From: Casp-actino8 sp964614655
Lineage (GTDB): Bacteria; Actinomycetota; Acidimicrobiia; Acidimicrobiales; Ilumatobacteraceae
Assembly (NCBI GenBank): GCA_964614655.1
Contig: CAZTPF010000055.1
Location: 1 to 6,901 of the forward strand
DNA length: 6,901 nucleotides
Direction: 5' to 3'
Below the pieces are notes generated by a model. That model made no database searches. It was not told the DNA's origin and worked only from the letters and a program-made list of their open reading frames with translations. The number at the start of each line of letters is the position of its first letter. Position 1 is the first letter of the stretch. A program made the translations under genes and the position numbers. This document shows positions 5,306-6,901 of this stretch, in pieces.

Positions 5306-6085
5306 ATGTTGGCTTCGTCGCTGATGTTCGCCTCGGCGGCGGCTCTCCTCGTCCACCGCCTGCCGTCGTCCTGGCGAACCCGCACCCGACGATCGCTGGG
5401 TCGACATCGACGGGCCACCGTGCTAGAGGCCGTGGGTCTGGCGCGCGGTACCGAGGACGGATTGCGGTCGGTCGCTCAGACCCAAATGGTGGGTGCGTTG
5501 TCGATGGCCGCGTTGGCACTGATCGTTGTGGTTTCGCAGCCTTCGGCGTTGAACGTCCTCGCCAGTGCGTTCTTGGTTGCGATGGGATGGCAAGCGCCGC
5601 TCATGATGGCTCGGGCCAAGGAGAAGAAGCGCCGACTCGACGTCGAACTCGAACTGATCGACGCGTTGGGCGAACTGGTGATGGGAGTCGAAGCCGGTCT
5701 GACTCTCGAAGCGGTGATGGGGCAGTACGCTGCGCATCGGCACACGGCCCTGGCCGACGAATTCGCTTTCGTGCTCGATCGCGTGAGTGTGGGAGTCCCG
5801 CGATCGGTGGCTCTCGATCAGCTACGCGAGCGCACTCCGACTCCTTGGATGTCGATGTTCGTGTCGGCCGTCCAGCAGAACCAGAAGCTCGGGACGCCGC
5901 TCGCCGGTGTCTTGCGTCAACAAGGTGAGACCGCTCGTCGACGTCGCCGGCAGGCCGTCGAGGAGCATGCGGCCAAATTGTCACTCAAGATGATCTTTCC
6001 GACCGTGTTCTGCATCCTGCCCACGTTGTTGGTGGTCATCGTCGGGCCGGCGATCGTTCGCCTTGTCGAATCGCTGCCGTCGTGA
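5306..6085 (+). CDS. tadC: TadC inner-membrane platform protein (T2SSF domain)
   Basis: This 259-residue protein is the second T2SSF platform subunit and the expected partner of TadB. Hydrophobic segments lie at about 1-17, 61-78 and 82-100. The cytoplasmic domain (about 108-225) holds ELELIDALGELVMGVEAGLTLEAV (in part, 115-137), and DRVSVGVPRSVALDQLRERTP (in part, 158-178), with the amphipathic pattern of T2SSF proteins. The C-terminus has KLSLKMIFPTVFCILPTLLVV (in part), a membrane segment with the TadC-style KL..K..FP..F.ILP....V pattern. TGAGGA at 5293-5298 gives a 7-nt SD spacing to ATG 5306, fixing the start. An overlapping ATG at 5292 opens only ten codons. It is the last gene of the closely packed cluster. 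Confidence 0.9.
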   Translation: MLASSLMFASAAALLVHRLPSSWRTRTRRSLGRHRRATVLEAVGLARGTEDGLRSVAQTQMVGALSMAALALIVVVSQPSALNVLASAFLVAMGWQAPLMMARAKEKKRRLDVELELIDALGELVMGVEAGLTLEAVMGQYAAHRHTALADEFAFVLDRVSVGVPRSVALDQLRERTPTPWMSMFVSAVQQNQKLGTPLAGVLRQQGETARRRRRQAVEEHAAKLSLKMIFPTVFCILPTLLVVIVGPAIVRLVESLPS

Positions 6086-6097
6086 TGCAGATGTACC

Positions 6098-6113
6098 GAA
6101 CCTGACGAGGTTC
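6098..6113. promoter_or_regulatory. Inverted repeat GAACCT-GACG-AGGTTC between tadC and the peptidase gene
   Basis: Perfect 6-bp arms surround a 4-nt centre, 12 nt after the tadC stop. As RNA it would form a short hairpin with no following U tract, so it is a poor intrinsic terminator. As DNA it spans CTGACG (6102-6107), the only -35-like hexamer upstream of the peptidase gene, so it may instead be an operator. Which role applies, if either, cannot be decided from sequence. Confidence 0.4.
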
Positions 6114-6132
6114 ACGTTCCCGCCGTGATACT
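6102..6132 (+). promoter_or_regulatory. Possible promoter for a near-leaderless prepilin peptidase message
   Basis: CTGACG (6102-6107) and GATACT (6127-6132) are separated by 19 bp, slightly long. The predicted start is near 6139, two nt before ATG 6141, giving an almost leaderless transcript. That would account for the lack of any SD before this gene. Leaderless messages of this kind are common in actinobacteria. The -35 is weak in spacing, so the promoter is tentative. Confidence 0.4.
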
Positions 6133-6140
6133 TGCTTCGC

Positions 6141-6767
6141 ATGTGGGCGGTTCCGGCGGTCGTCGTCGCGACGTTGTGGTCTTGGCGCACCGTGTGGCGT
6201 CGAACGAGCGGAATGTCGACTCGATTTGCCGCGTGGTGGTCGGTAGGTGTCCTCGTGTTCGCGGTACCACTGATCGTGGCGACTCGTGAACTCGTCGACT
6301 CTCCATGGCCCGATCCCGTGTGGGCGATCTGGGGTGTGGTCGTCGGAGTCGGGGGTGTTCTGTTGGCGATCGACGTCGACGTTCAGTTGTTGCCGCGTGA
6401 GGTGAGTCTCCCGACCTTCCTCGTCACGTCGATCGGTTTGACGATCCTCGAGAGCCCGTCAGACGTCGGCCGATGGGGCCCACTGCTCGGTGCCAGTGTG
6501 ATGACGGCGATCACCTGGGTGCTCCGCCTCGTCTCACGAGGTTCGCTAGGTATGGGCGACGTTCTTGTCTCACCCCTCTTGGGTGCGGTAATCGGTTGGT
6601 TCGATCCGTGGTCGACTTTCAATGCGTGGCTGGTGGCCGCCGTGCTCGGTGGCGCTGGCGCGATTCTGAGCTTGATCCGCAGCGAACCACGCCAGAGCCT
6701 CGTCGCCTATGGACCGTTTCTCTTTCTCGGAACCTCCGCGGCGATCCTCGGGACGACGTTCCGATAA
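6141..6767 (+). CDS. tadV: A24-type prepilin peptidase (TadV/CpaA-like)
   Basis: This 208-residue polytopic membrane protein is the likely processing enzyme for Flp and TadE. Type 4 prepilin peptidases use two membrane-proximal aspartates: D78 in AIDVDVQLLP (77-85) fits the ID-(x)4-LLP motif and D140 in GMGD (137-140) fits GxGD. The C-terminal YGPFLFLG (190-197) also matches the family. About six membrane segments are predicted. The N-terminal cysteine-rich methylase region of large PilD-type enzymes is absent, as usual for TadV/CpaA. An in-frame TTG at 6132 could add three residues, but neither start has an SD; ATG 6141 is preferred because a -10-like GATACT lies just upstream. A 55-bp gap separates it from tadC, unlike the tightly packed genes before it, so it may be a separate unit. 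Confidence 0.87.
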   Translation: MWAVPAVVVATLWSWRTVWRRTSGMSTRFAAWWSVGVLVFAVPLIVATRELVDSPWPDPVWAIWGVVVGVGGVLLAIDVDVQLLPREVSLPTFLVTSIGLTILESPSDVGRWGPLLGASVMTAITWVLRLVSRGSLGMGDVLVSPLLGAVIGWFDPWSTFNAWLVAAVLGGAGAILSLIRSEPRQSLVAYGPFLFLGTSAAILGTTFR

Positions 6768-6878
6768 CCAGTCGTCGACCTGCGAAGCCCCGACCTTCTG
6801 CCGACTCCTTGCAACCTCGGTCGAGGCACTAGCCCCTGACCGAAGGGTCGTGTCACACCCCTTCGCTACGTTCGAATC
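6768..6878. other. Non-coding 3' flank of the locus
   Basis: No coding frame can be supported here. Two short inverted repeats are visible: CCTC-GGTC-GAGG (6815-6826) and GACC-GAAG-GGTC (6838-6849). Neither is followed by a T tract, so neither is called as an intrinsic terminator, although either might pair in the transcript. Confidence 0.4.
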
Positions 6879-6901
6879 GTGGCCACGACCAGCGGATTCA
6901 T
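6879..6901 (+). CDS. Possible start of a leaderless gene, truncated by window end
   Basis: GTG at 6879 opens a frame reading (M)ATTSGF before the window ends. TACGTT at 6867-6872 would be a -10 hexamer placing the transcription start exactly on this GTG, which is the leaderless arrangement. There is no good -35 at 16-19 bp. Seven codons cannot identify a product, so this is a tentative call on promoter geometry alone. Confidence 0.22.

Noticed and set aside
5292..5324. An ATG overlapping the tadB stop as an alternative tadC start
   Set aside because: This frame stops after ten codons (MRIGTCWLRR) and is not the tadC frame; ATG 5306 with TGAGGA 7 nt upstream is the proper start.
6132..6140. 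TTG at 6132 as the start of the prepilin peptidase
   Set aside because: It has no SD, adds only three residues, and overlaps the proposed -10 hexamer; ATG 6141 is simpler. It cannot be fully excluded.
6838..6849. GACC-GAAG-GGTC hairpin as the operon terminator
   Set aside because: The stem is only four base pairs and is followed by GTGTCACACC, not a T tract.

Overview
The window is GC-rich, with G or C at most third codon positions, and is almost fully coding. It holds a nearly complete tad/flp (tight adherence) type IVc pilus locus on the + strand. A divergent, partial flavoprotein gene lies at the left edge. Gene content (flp, tadE, a TadG-like gene, a short cpaB/rcpC, tadZ, tadA, tadB, tadC and a small prepilin peptidase), the apparent lack of an outer-membrane secretin gene, and the codon and start-site style suggest an actinobacterium, possibly Acidimicrobiia. 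That taxonomic guess is inference from style, not from a database match.

Layout. Positions 1-142 (minus) encode the N-terminus of an FAD/NAD(P)-binding oxidoreductase resembling sulfide:quinone oxidoreductase. Positions 143-305 form a divergent intergenic region. It carries a convincing minus-strand promoter (TTGACC, 17 bp, TACGGT) whose predicted start lies inside an inverted repeat TACCCC-GA-GGGGTA, similar to operators of CsoR/CstR-type repressors. Positions 306-6085 hold eight consecutive genes that look like one operon. Four successive junctions are 4-bp ATGA or GTGA stop/start overlaps, one is a 32-bp overlap and two are gaps of 4 and 13 bp. Positions 6086-6140 are a short gap with a hairpin or inverted repeat and a possible promoter for a near-leaderless message. 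Positions 6141-6767 encode an A24-type prepilin peptidase. Positions 6768-6901 are non-coding apart from a possible leaderless gene start at the last 23 bases.

How the genes work together. Flp is the major prepilin and TadE a pseudopilin, and both carry a cleavage site of the G|xxxxE(Y/F) type. The terminal A24 peptidase is the likely processing enzyme. TadA is the assembly ATPase, TadB and TadC form the inner-membrane platform, and TadZ is a MinD-like localisation ATPase. CpaB/RcpC is a membrane-anchored SAF-domain protein and the TadG-like protein a membrane-anchored, surface-exposed protein that may be a minor or tip component. With no secretin seen here, the pilus would be assembled across a single membrane and cell wall, although the window cannot exclude a secretin gene elsewhere.
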